Positions 57,246 to 64,000 of a stretch of DNA of 64,000 bases are shown in pieces. Made by a program: the position numbers and the translations under genes. Where the stretch lies: contig JAXDJJ010000047.1 of NCBI GenBank assembly GCA_034665745.1, positions 1-64,000 of the forward strand. The letters run 5' to 3'. The notes beneath the pieces are model-generated. The model saw only the letters and a program-made list of their open reading frames with translations, was not told the DNA's origin and searched no databases. Positions within the stretch are counted from its first letter, which is position 1; the number at the start of each line of letters is the position of its first letter. The DNA is from JAXDJJ01 sp034665745 (GTDB taxonomy: Bacteria > Actinomycetota > CADDZG01 > WHSQ01).

Positions 57246-57830
57246 TTACTTGCCCAGCCAGATCTTCAAGGTAACCGGGCCGCCAGGCGTGATGCTGCTG
57301 GCGACGTCGACTGTGTAGCCCCCGCAGTCCGCGGTGGTGAATCCATCGATCTGGCTCCATCCTGGCCCCGCCGAGCCGTCGGAGTAACCCCCCACCGGGG
57401 TCGGTCCAGCGGCAGTGAAGGGATTGAAGTCGGCTTCATAGGCGACCGCCGGCCCCGAAGGGATGCGGACGAACAGGTCGTAGTCGAACGAGGGGATGTA
57501 GTCGATCCGCGCGAAGACCCTTGCGGTCGAGGCCTTGGAATCAACAACGATGTTCTGGAACGAGTGTGCCAGGGTCCCGTCGCCGTCCTCCGGGTAGTCG
57601 GTGCTGGTCGTGCCTGCGCCCGGTCCCGTGGTCAGGTCATAGGTCAACGGATCGGATTCGGTCGCGGCGTCGGTCACCGTCGCCGTTTCGACATCGGCCG
57701 CCCAGTCGGGGGCCGTGTACTTCGGGCACTTCTTGGCTTTCTTGGCGCTCGCCGGGGCGGCTACGAAAGCGCCCACCAGCAATGCCGCGGATGCTACGAG
57801 TGCAAGGTTGCGGATCGTCTTAGACCCCAT
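57246..57830 (-). CDS. secreted beta-sandwich protein, paralog B
   Basis: A 194-residue exported protein: signal peptide (about 1-29, ending ASA), then VTDAATESDPLTYDL, NIVVDSKASTARVFARIDYIPSFDYDLFVRIPSG and TADCGGYTVDVASSITPGGPVTLKIWLGK. Same order of motifs as paralog A: VTDAAT, VDS, YDLF/MDLY, and the last DC...V...L-x-I/M-W-L-G. AGGAGG-like GGGAGG precedes both starts. Perhaps a surface or matrix protein; no function is known. Confidence 0.7.
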   Translation of the reverse strand: MGSKTIRNLALVASAALLVGAFVAAPASAKKAKKCPKYTAPDWAADVETATVTDAATESDPLTYDLTTGPGAGTTSTDYPEDGDGTLAHSFQNIVVDSKASTARVFARIDYIPSFDYDLFVRIPSGPAVAYEADFNPFTAAGPTPVGGYSDGSAGPGWSQIDGFTTADCGGYTVDVASSITPGGPVTLKIWLGK

Positions 57831-57930
57831 CGCCCACCTCCCAGTGGTAGTTGCTGTTTGAGTCTTCTAGACGGGCTCGTCCGGTTCCTCCCTCGGGCCT
57901 GGTGGGCAAGCTCGGTCCGGTTCCCTCGGT

Positions 57931-57936
57931 AGACTC
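57931..57936 (+). promoter_or_regulatory. putative -10 hexamer for the NodB/YkuD fusion gene
   Basis: TAGACT ends 8 nt before ATG 57945. No ribosome binding site is visible in between. The gap 57831-57944 holds nothing else recognisable. Confidence 0.45.
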
Positions 57937-57944
57937 CCCATCCC

Positions 57945-59237
57945 ATGGGTCCCCTCCGAAGGTCGTTCTCTCTGCTCGCCGCCACCGCCGTGGCTGCATC
58001 CGTCCTCGTCGTAGGGGCCCCGATCGCATCCGGTGCGAGCCTTCCTCCATCGGAATGGGTCATCGGTCCCCACAAACCCTTAGTGCTGCTGACCTACGAC
58101 GGTCAGACGAAAGCGAGATACCTCGAGAAGGTTCTGACCACCCTCACGACCAAGAACGCCAAAGCGTCCTTCTTCATCTCGGGGGAGTGGATCGCATCTC
58201 ATCCAAAGAAAGCTCGTCTCGTCGATGTCGCTGGGCAAGCACTCGGGAACCGTGGCTTCACGAAAGCAGCGTTCACGTCCATGGACGAGACGACGCTGCG
58301 GTCGTCGATCCAACGCGCTCAAGGCGCTCTGAACAAGGTTGGGGCGAGCCCCGCGCCGTTCCTGCGGGCACCGGAAGGTGCACGCGACCTACGAGTGCTG
58401 CAGATAGCCGGCTCGATGGGCTACCGCTCGGTGCGGTGGACGCATCACCCGGGAGGCGGAACCGCAACGCGCGTCCAACGTGCTGTCGTCCACCAGGCCC
58501 GCTACGGATCGATCGTCTCGCTCGATCTATGGCGCGCCAGCCACCGGCGTGCGTTGCCGGGGATCATCGATGGTTTGCGCCGACGCGGTTTCGAGCTGGG
58601 AACGATCAATCGTCTGGCGAACGTTCACGCGGTGCGGTGGGACGTAACCCTGCAAGCCGGTTCCGGCGGACCCGAGGTCACGTTCCTTCAGAAAGTCCTT
58701 CGACAGAACTCGTACCCGTCCGGGAAGATCGATGGCTCGTTCGGTTACGCGACGCTCGAGGCGGTCTACGCGTTCGAGAAGACTTGGGGCTACACGCGTG
58801 ATGGGGTCGTACCCGCATGGCAGATGCTCGAGATCGTTGGACGTCCCCGGCCCCCAACCCCCGACCACAAGTTCCACAACTTCATCGACATCGACGTGTC
58901 GCGACAGGTCTTGTTCGAGGTGAAGAACGACAAGGTGATCCACACGATCCCTGTGTCAACGGGCAACGAGGAGTACTACGAGTCAGAGGGCAAGACCTAC
59001 AAGGCGCACACGCCGCGCGGCGACTACAGGATCGAGCGCAAGATCCCAGGTGAGCGCGAGAGCCACCTCGGCATCTTGTACTGGCCGTCGTACTTCGTCG
59101 GTGGATTCGCGATCCACGGCAGCGACTCTGTGCCGACCTATCCCGCGAGCCACGGATGTGTTCGCATCCCGCGCTACGTCGAGAAGGCGTTCTATTACCG
59201 CAACCCGGTCGAGCGCCCGGTCTTCGTTCACGACTGA
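57945..59237 (+). CDS. degenerate NodB deacetylase - peptidoglycan-binding - YkuD L,D-transpeptidase fusion
   Basis: A 430-residue secreted protein. Signal peptide 1-30. Residues 45-215 follow the NodB pattern but TFDDG is L-T-Y-D-G (49-53), the metal HxxxH reads G101-N-R-G-F-T-K, and LHD reads SLD, so deacetylation is unlikely. Residues 225-290 are a PG_binding_1 domain (GGPEVTFLQKVLRQNSYPSGKIDGSFGYATLEAVYAFEK). Residues 305-430 are YkuD with HGSDSVPTYPASH403-G-C405-V-R, the complete L,D-transpeptidase active site. It would form 3-3 peptidoglycan links. Confidence 0.85.
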   Translation: MGPLRRSFSLLAATAVAASVLVVGAPIASGASLPPSEWVIGPHKPLVLLTYDGQTKARYLEKVLTTLTTKNAKASFFISGEWIASHPKKARLVDVAGQALGNRGFTKAAFTSMDETTLRSSIQRAQGALNKVGASPAPFLRAPEGARDLRVLQIAGSMGYRSVRWTHHPGGGTATRVQRAVVHQARYGSIVSLDLWRASHRRALPGIIDGLRRRGFELGTINRLANVHAVRWDVTLQAGSGGPEVTFLQKVLRQNSYPSGKIDGSFGYATLEAVYAFEKTWGYTRDGVVPAWQMLEIVGRPRPPTPDHKFHNFIDIDVSRQVLFEVKNDKVIHTIPVSTGNEEYYESEGKTYKAHTPRGDYRIERKIPGERESHLGILYWPSYFVGGFAIHGSDSVPTYPASHGCVRIPRYVEKAFYYRNPVERPVFVHD

Positions 59238-60266
59238 TCAGTCGGTGATGATCCGGCGTCCCCACGCCAACTGATCGTTCCACCACGAACCGGGTCCGAT
59301 CGCAGCGAGGCTGATCCCGGCACGCGAACCCGACGAATGCACCATCCAGCCATTCCCGAGGTAGATGCCCGCGTGGTACACGTCGCGCGCTTTTGCCTCG
59401 GTGCCGCCCGGTGCGAAGAAGACGACGTCACCCGGCAACAGTTTCTTGAACCCAAGTCTTGTCGTTGCGGCCTTCGCCATATCGGTGGATGAACGTTCCG
59501 GGAACGACCACCCCGTGTAGTCGCGACCCGCGGGACTCCACGACGAGCTCTTCTCTTTCAACACGTACCAGGCGAAGCCGGAGCAATCGAATCCGCCGTG
59601 TGCTTGCGCTCCGTACGGGTAGCTCGAGGGGGTAGTGGTCCTCCACTCGCCACCCCAGACGTACGGGGTACCGACCAGCGACAAGGCGAACTGCACGACC
59701 TTCCTGCGGGTGTCGGAGTAACTCGCCAGTCCGAACGACGCCAACGCGTCGGCGCTCCAGGTAGACGGCGAGGTCTTTGCTTTCCAGACCGCGTACAGGG
59801 CGTCGGCTTGCTTCATCGCTTCGCCCGCAGAGGTCTCGAACGCATCCTCGCTCTCGAGGCGGTTGTAGCGGAGGCCCATCTCACGCGCGACGATCTCGGT
59901 CCCGAACCACCGGCCCAAGGTGGGGTGCCATCCATCAGGTGAGCTCACTTGCCTCAAGCCATCGGCCACCGAGACCTTACCGAGCGCACGAACGAGAGCC
60001 GCGGAGACCTCTTCAGCTCGGACAAGGCCTGTCGTTCGCTTGAAACCCCCGCCGAAAGCGTTGGACATCAGGGCGGAGAAGGCCTTCCGGGTCATCGGCT
60101 CGTTCGGGGAGAAGTCGGCCTTCTCGATCCAGTCCTGGCCTGCGAGGTAACGCACCGCGGGCTTGACCCACTCGGGGATCGAGGGCGCGGCGGCGCCGGC
60201 CGGGGCTGCCTGTACCAGGAGGCCCAGAACCGTCAGTGACATGATTGTCCGCCTTGTCCGACTCAC
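59238..60266 (-). CDS. secreted NlpC/P60 peptidase with SLH-like N-domain
   Basis: A 342-residue protein: signal peptide (to about APAGAAA), a region resembling surface-layer homology repeats (SIPEWVKPAVRYLAGQDWIEKADFSPNEPMTRKAFSALM; RAEEVSAALVRALGKVSVADGL), then an NlpC/P60 domain with VGTPYVWGGEW, the catalytic Cys in FDCSGFAWYVL and the His in DVYHAGIYLGNGWMVHSSG. It would cut peptidoglycan peptide stems while bound to the wall. Start GTG 60266 or ATG 60242. It ends head to tail with the YkuD gene. Confidence 0.85.
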   Translation of the reverse strand: MSRTRRTIMSLTVLGLLVQAAPAGAAAPSIPEWVKPAVRYLAGQDWIEKADFSPNEPMTRKAFSALMSNAFGGGFKRTTGLVRAEEVSAALVRALGKVSVADGLRQVSSPDGWHPTLGRWFGTEIVAREMGLRYNRLESEDAFETSAGEAMKQADALYAVWKAKTSPSTWSADALASFGLASYSDTRRKVVQFALSLVGTPYVWGGEWRTTTPSSYPYGAQAHGGFDCSGFAWYVLKEKSSSWSPAGRDYTGWSFPERSSTDMAKAATTRLGFKKLLPGDVVFFAPGGTEAKARDVYHAGIYLGNGWMVHSSGSRAGISLAAIGPGSWWNDQLAWGRRIITD

Positions 60267-60402
60267 GTGGTTTGTATCGGCTCGGCCCCCCGGGCCCCTT
60301 GAATCACAATTTCCGCCCTAGCCGGCCCCTACCAAGGGGCAGGAGCTGAGCCTTCAGGGCCGAACCCTTGATGAAAGCCGCTCACCGACCAAGGAGCTCC
60401 AC

Positions 60403-61836
60403 GTGCGTCGTTTCTCGAAGAGCCTTCTGATCCTCGCCGTCATGGCTGGGGTCCTCCCACTCGCAGGGATAGCGAGATCAGCGCCCAAGATCTGTCCGGA
60501 CCTCCGTCCCCCCAAACTTGCGTTCAACAAGCCCGTCTACGTCGACAAAGGTCGCGCTGGTGGCGAGCCCGTGATCCTCGCGGCCGAGGACGGTTCGCTG
60601 ATCCTGTCTTCGCACGCAGGTACGACGCACATCTACAAGGACCCAACCGCTGCTCCGGGTGCCGGTGACTTCGGCCGGAGCTACTACAACCAGACCTTGA
60701 ACTGGCGTTCTGCCGACGGCGGCAAGTCGTGGCAGTACATCGGTCTATTCGGCCAGCCTGAAGGTCCGCACACCGCGACGTCGACGGGTTTCTCCGACCC
60801 CGATCTGGCGATCGACTCCGGCGGTCGCATCTACAACACCGAGATCAACCTCGCGAACGTTTCCGTGTTCTCGAGCTCCGACGACGGACAGAGTTGGCCG
60901 CGAGGTAACCCGATCGCAGCCAGTGGTGACCGTCCGTGGCTCACGGGGGCCGGACCCGACGAGGTCTACCTCTATGTCAACACCGGTAACCAGCTGTGGC
61001 ACTCGACCGACGGTGGCCTGACCTTCACCTTGCAGGCTTCGAGCTTCCCCGTCGACTCCAAGATCCTCGTAGACCCGTTGAACCCTAAGACCGGATTGAT
61101 CGGTCCGAACGGTGCCGGCATCTCGATCAGCGATGACCAGGGTGTCACGTGGAAGGAATACCCGGGCAAGCTAGGGAAGTCCACGCAGTTCTTCGGTGCG
61201 ATCGCTGCCGACCGCGCCGGATGGGCGTACTCCGCTGCCGCCGGTGGCTACAACGGCTCGAGCGACGAGAAGTCCGACGGTGAAGTCACCGTCAACTACT
61301 TCAACCGTCAGACGAAGCAGTGGGCAGACCCCATCTACATCCCGAACGGGGGCCGCGACGCACTGTGGCCGTGGCTCACCGCCGGAGATGACGGGCGTCT
61401 TGCGGTTGCATGGTTCGAGCGCACCCCCGAGACGAACGAGTTCCGCATCAAGGTCGCCTACACGCTGAACGCACACGGCAAGACGGTTACGTGCTCGGAT
61501 GGTTCGAAGGAGTTCATCGAGCCTCAGTTCACCGTCGCCGATGCATCGGGTCGACCGATCCACGATGCGAAGATCTGCCTCAGTGGAACGACGTGCAACG
61601 CGAATCCCAGCTTCGAGGGCGGTGACCGTCGCCTCGGTGACTTCTTCACGATCAGCTTCGACCGGGACGGCAACCTGATCATCGCGTCGGCAGACACGAT
61701 GTTGAAGAGCCCCACCGGCGGCCCCAAGGCGATCTCGAACCCGATCTTCATCAAGCAGAAGAGCGGCGCCAAGATGCTTACCAAGCCCGACAAGACCCGC
61801 AAGACTCGTCCCTTGTGCATCACCCCGAACTGCTAA
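60403..61836 (+). CDS. secreted BNR/Asp-box (sialidase-like) propeller protein
   Basis: A 477-residue exported protein (signal peptide 1-26). Asp-box motifs S-x-D-x-G-x-x-W occur four times: SADGGKSW, SSDDGQSW, STDGGLTF and SDDQGVTW, marking a six-bladed sialidase-like propeller. The catalytic Arg triad of true sialidases cannot be placed with confidence, so a binding or different glycosidase function is possible. GTG 60403 follows AAGGAG. A strong terminator follows at 61861. Confidence 0.75.
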   Translation: MRRFSKSLLILAVMAGVLPLAGIARSAPKICPDLRPPKLAFNKPVYVDKGRAGGEPVILAAEDGSLILSSHAGTTHIYKDPTAAPGAGDFGRSYYNQTLNWRSADGGKSWQYIGLFGQPEGPHTATSTGFSDPDLAIDSGGRIYNTEINLANVSVFSSSDDGQSWPRGNPIAASGDRPWLTGAGPDEVYLYVNTGNQLWHSTDGGLTFTLQASSFPVDSKILVDPLNPKTGLIGPNGAGISISDDQGVTWKEYPGKLGKSTQFFGAIAADRAGWAYSAAAGGYNGSSDEKSDGEVTVNYFNRQTKQWADPIYIPNGGRDALWPWLTAGDDGRLAVAWFERTPETNEFRIKVAYTLNAHGKTVTCSDGSKEFIEPQFTVADASGRPIHDAKICLSGTTCNANPSFEGGDRRLGDFFTISFDRDGNLIIASADTMLKSPTGGPKAISNPIFIKQKSGAKMLTKPDKTRKTRPLCITPNC

Positions 61837-61860
61837 CTGCTAGGTTCGAACAGTTCTTGA

Positions 61861-61885
61861 AGGGCCCCCGCAAGGGGGCCCTTTT
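61861..61885 (+). terminator. rho-independent terminator after the sialidase-like gene
   Basis: AGGGCCCCC (61861-61869), loop GCAA, GGGGGCCCT (61874-61882), then TTTT (61882-61885). A textbook perfect 9-bp stem with a tetraloop and T-run, 24 nt after the stop codon. Confidence 0.9.
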
Positions 61886-61932
61886 ATTTGAGAGGGGGGT
61901 CCCGTAAGGGGGCCCCTCTATTTGAGAGGGGG
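61885..61932 (+). repeat. direct repeat of TATTTGAGAGGGGG with a second hairpin
   Basis: TATTTGAGAGGGGG occurs at 61885-61898 and 61919-61932. Between the copies a second stem forms, AGAGGGG (61891-61897) with CCCCTCT (61913-61919). The second copy contains GAGAGGGGG, which is the ribosome binding site of mscL. The arrangement looks like a duplicated terminator whose second tail serves the next gene. Confidence 0.75.
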
Positions 61933-61937
61933 CCCAG

Positions 61938-62333
61938 ATGCTGAAAGAGTTCAGAGCTTTCGTATTGCGAGGCAACGTCGTCGATCTCGCCGTAGGGATC
62001 GTGATCGGTGCCGCGTTCGGCGCCATCGTCACCGCGTTCGTCGACAACCTCTTGTCCCCGTTGATCGGCAGCGTCGGGGGTCAGAACCTCGGCAAACTCT
62101 TCTTCGAGGTCAACGGCGTGAAGTTGTTCTACGGGCAGGTTCTCAACGCGATCGTCTCGTTCCTGCTGATCGCCGCTGCAGTCTTCTTCTTTGTAGTCAA
62201 GCCTGTGAACATGCTGATGGCTCGGATGAAGACAGAACCGGATGTGGACTCGCCGACGAAATCGTGCACCGAGTGCCTGAGCGCCATCCCTGCGGGTGCG
62301 AAGCGCTGCGCGTTCTGCACCAGCCCTCAGTAA
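61938..62333 (+). CDS. mscL: large-conductance mechanosensitive channel with zinc-ribbon tail
   Basis: A 131-residue MscL: MLKEFRAFVLRGNVVDLAVGIVIGAAFGAIVTAFVDNLLSPLIG (helix 1 and pore) and QVLNAIVSFLLIAAAVFFFVVKPVNML (helix 2). The normal C-terminal helical bundle is replaced or followed by C110-x2-C113 and C124-x2-C127 (CTEC, CAFC), a zinc ribbon. MscL releases solutes at hypo-osmotic shock. The extension may bind metal or a partner at the cytoplasmic side. Confidence 0.93.
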   Translation: MLKEFRAFVLRGNVVDLAVGIVIGAAFGAIVTAFVDNLLSPLIGSVGGQNLGKLFFEVNGVKLFYGQVLNAIVSFLLIAAAVFFFVVKPVNMLMARMKTEPDVDSPTKSCTECLSAIPAGAKRCAFCTSPQ

Positions 62334-62352
62334 TGCGGACCGACTTCAGTAG

Positions 62353-63408
62353 CTAAGCGGTCTTCTCCAGAGCGTCTGATTCCCTGCGATCTTCGATCAG
62401 GTCGATGACTGCTTCTTCGACGATCTGTTGGGTCTCGATCTCTCCGAAGGCGGTTGGGCCCTCGCCGCCGAGCGCATCCATCGCGGGTGCGATCGTCCAT
62501 CCCGACCGGAAGCGGTCGAAAACCCGTGGGTCGACGTAGGACGCACGGCACACCGCGGGCGTGTTGCCGAGATACCGGGACACGTCTTTTACCGCCTGGG
62601 AAACGGCCCGGGTGCGTCCGGTCTTCGACTTCGCGTCGACGAATGGAACGAGGCTGACCGCGGCCAAGACCGTTGCGTTCCAGGTCCGGAAATCTTTCGC
62701 TGTGAAGACCTCGCCGGTTAGAGACTTGAGATAGTCGTTGATGTCTTGCGACCTCACGTCGACCCAACGCGACCCATCCTTGTAGGCGAGTAGTTCAGGG
62801 CCGCCGCCTCTCCGTCGTTTCAGGTCGCCGACGATCTCGTACACCCCCTCGTCCACGATCTTCTGTATCCGTCGCTTCCCGGACTTTGCGATGTAGTCGA
62901 ACGTGATGATCCCCGCGTCGAGTGCGACATGGGTCTTGAGCATCGTGGCGAGGCCGTAGCTCTGGTTCTGTTCCGCGTAGCCTTCGGTGCCGATCCTGAA
63001 GAAACCAAGATCGAGGAGCCGCGCGGACGTCGCCAGAACCTTGTCGCGCGGCAGACCTTCTTGCGCGAGATGTTCGTTCCATGTCCAGCGCATCTTCGGT
63101 AAGGCACGGGCGAAGTCCAGCATGTGGTCGAACTTCTTCTGGTCTTCTCGTTCGCGCCACTTCTGGTGATAGATGTATTGCTTGCGCCCAGCGGCATCCA
63201 TCCCCGTCGCCTGGATGTGTCCCATCGGATAGGGGCAGATCCACACGTCGGTCCACGCCGGCGGGATCCCGAGTTCCTTGATACGGACGAGAACCTCGTC
63301 CTCGGTGACGCGCTCGCCCGTCTCGCCGTCCAGGTAAACGAAGCCGCGACCTTGCTTCCGGCGGTTGAGGCCGGGGCCAGAGCAGTCGACTCTTCTCAAT
63401 CGGGGCAT
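62353..63408 (-). CDS. DNA topoisomerase IB (poxvirus-like)
   Basis: A 351-residue eukaryotic-type topoisomerase IB of the bacterial/poxvirus group: GRGFVYLDGETGERVTEDEVLVRIKELGIPPAWTDVWICPYPMGHIQATGMDAAGRKQYIYHQKW, then FRIGTEGYAEQNQSYGLATML and TAKDFRTWNATVLAA; the active-site Tyr lies in the C-part, probably within CRASYVDPRVFDRF. It relaxes supercoils by transient 3' phosphotyrosine. I favour ATG 63408; the longer frame begins 63456 but lacks a binding site. Confidence 0.9.
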   Translation of the reverse strand: MPRLRRVDCSGPGLNRRKQGRGFVYLDGETGERVTEDEVLVRIKELGIPPAWTDVWICPYPMGHIQATGMDAAGRKQYIYHQKWREREDQKKFDHMLDFARALPKMRWTWNEHLAQEGLPRDKVLATSARLLDLGFFRIGTEGYAEQNQSYGLATMLKTHVALDAGIITFDYIAKSGKRRIQKIVDEGVYEIVGDLKRRRGGGPELLAYKDGSRWVDVRSQDINDYLKSLTGEVFTAKDFRTWNATVLAAVSLVPFVDAKSKTGRTRAVSQAVKDVSRYLGNTPAVCRASYVDPRVFDRFRSGWTIAPAMDALGGEGPTAFGEIETQQIVEEAVIDLIEDRRESDALEKTA

Positions 63409-63474
63409 GAGATGGATTGTTTCCCGATACCCTGTGCCCCCAACCCTCTTAGACATCTGCGACAGGAGGCAACG

Positions 63475-64000
63475 ATGCCGGAGTCGGCCGGAAACGGGGG
63501 AGCCCCCGACCGGAACCTGGCCATGGAGCTCGTCAGGGTCACGGAAGCCGCCGCCCTGGCTGCAGCCCGTTGGATGGGACGGGGGGACAAGGAATCCGCC
63601 GACGGTGCCGCCGTCGATGCCATGCGCTTGATGCTGGGCACGGTATCCATGGACGGCGTCGTGGTGATCGGCGAGGGCGAGAAGGACAACGCCCCGATGC
63701 TCTACAACGGCGAGAAGATCGGCAACGGTGAGCCTCCCGTCATGGACATCGCTGTGGATCCCATCGACGGAACGACATTGACCTCGAAAGGGATGGGCGG
63801 AGCGCTCGCCGTAGTCGCGGCCGCCGAGCGCGGCACGATGTTCGATCCGGGCCCGTGCTTCTACATGGAGAAGATCGCTGTGAGCGAGGAGGCTGCGGAT
63901 GTCATCGACATCGAGGCCCCGATCGCCGAGAACCTGTCTCGTCTCGCGAAGGCTCGTAAGACAGACGTCGCTAACATCACGGTGACGATCCTCGATCGGC
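63475..64000 (+). CDS. glpX: class II fructose-1,6-bisphosphatase GlpX (cut by window end)
   Basis: The first 175 residues of a GlpX-type phosphatase: NLAMELVRVTEAAALAAARWMGRGDKESADGAAVDAMR, VVIGEGEKDNAPMLYNGEKIG and the metal motif VDPIDGTTLTSKGMGGALAVVA. It removes the 1-phosphate from fructose bisphosphate in gluconeogenesis. AGGAGG (63466-63470) sits well before ATG 63475. The reading frame continues past the right edge of the window. Confidence 0.93.
   Translation, partial: MPESAGNGGAPDRNLAMELVRVTEAAALAAARWMGRGDKESADGAAVDAMRLMLGTVSMDGVVVIGEGEKDNAPMLYNGEKIGNGEPPVMDIAVDPIDGTTLTSKGMGGALAVVAAAERGTMFDPGPCFYMEKIAVSEEAADVIDIEAPIAENLSRLAKARKTDVANITVTILDR

Noticed and set aside
60267..60402. Possible c-di-AMP (ydaO) riboswitch before the NlpC/P60 or sialidase-like gene
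   Set aside because: Such elements often precede wall hydrolases in Actinobacteria, but I cannot find the conserved core on either strand in this 136-nt gap.

Overview
The window is a gene-dense, high-GC bacterial chromosome segment. Almost every base is coding, many genes overlap by 1-8 nt, and no gap between genes exceeds 300 bases. The gene set points to Actinomycetota: a WhiB-like Fe-S regulator, BldC, BldD with its c-di-GMP signature, a SigR/RsrA redox pair, a mycoredoxin-like glutaredoxin, an F420-type luciferase-fold oxidoreductase, DUF2342, DUF3105, UPF0182 and Ku. Most single features also fit several deep-branching, poorly cultured actinobacterial classes, so I do not name a genus. 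I see no insertion sequence, prophage, CRISPR array or plasmid gene; this looks like core chromosome.

Layout. 0-5 kb: small zinc-ribbon protein, receiver-only protein, WhiB-like regulator, a histone-tail-like Arg/Lys repeat protein, a formiminotransferase and a PucR-type regulator. 4.5-9.2 kb: P-loop kinase, phosphodiesterase-fold enzyme, then a CoA-ester lyase and an N-terminally extended acyl-CoA dehydrogenase that together resemble Mcl1 and methylsuccinyl-CoA dehydrogenase of the ethylmalonyl-CoA pathway. 9.2-18.4 kb: CBS protein, LLM oxidoreductase, TatA with an added zinc ribbon, alcohol dehydrogenase, solitary DNA methyltransferase, mycoredoxin, rhodanese-MoeB fusion, subtilase, PIG-L deacetylase and a DUF2342 protein that has lost its HExxH motif. 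18.5-28.5 kb: MreB, PDZ-Lon protease, a large sensor kinase, a FecR-like protein, a receiver, UPF0182, and initiator tRNA. 28.5-37.5 kb: secreted proteins including an exported Hcp-like protein, a MOT1-type transporter, a sensor kinase, then the chain hydrolase-murF-ddl-sigR-rsrA. 37.5-44.4 kb: bldC, enoyl-CoA hydratases, a sulfatase, and a four-gene CoA cluster (carboxyltransferase, BKACE, biotin carrier, hydratase). 44.4-54.2 kb: DUF2203, phosphoesterase, PdtaS-like kinase, beta-propeller, and the minus-strand chain ku-rsbW-like-sigma-PBP1A-EamA beside bldD. 54.2-62.3 kb: an envelope and secretome block ending in mscL. 62.3-64 kb: topoisomerase IB and the start of glpX, cut by the window edge.

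How it fits together. The themes are envelope building and stress control (mreB, PBP1A, murF, ddl, L,D-transpeptidase, NlpC/P60, mscL, general-stress sigma, SigR/RsrA) and CoA-thioester carbon metabolism. A cross-cutting observation is that many operon-leading genes lack a Shine-Dalgarno sequence and instead carry a TAnnnT hexamer 6-9 nt before the start codon. In several divergent pairs the two hexamers overlap or form the arms of one inverted repeat. This suggests widespread leaderless transcription from very compact bidirectional promoters.
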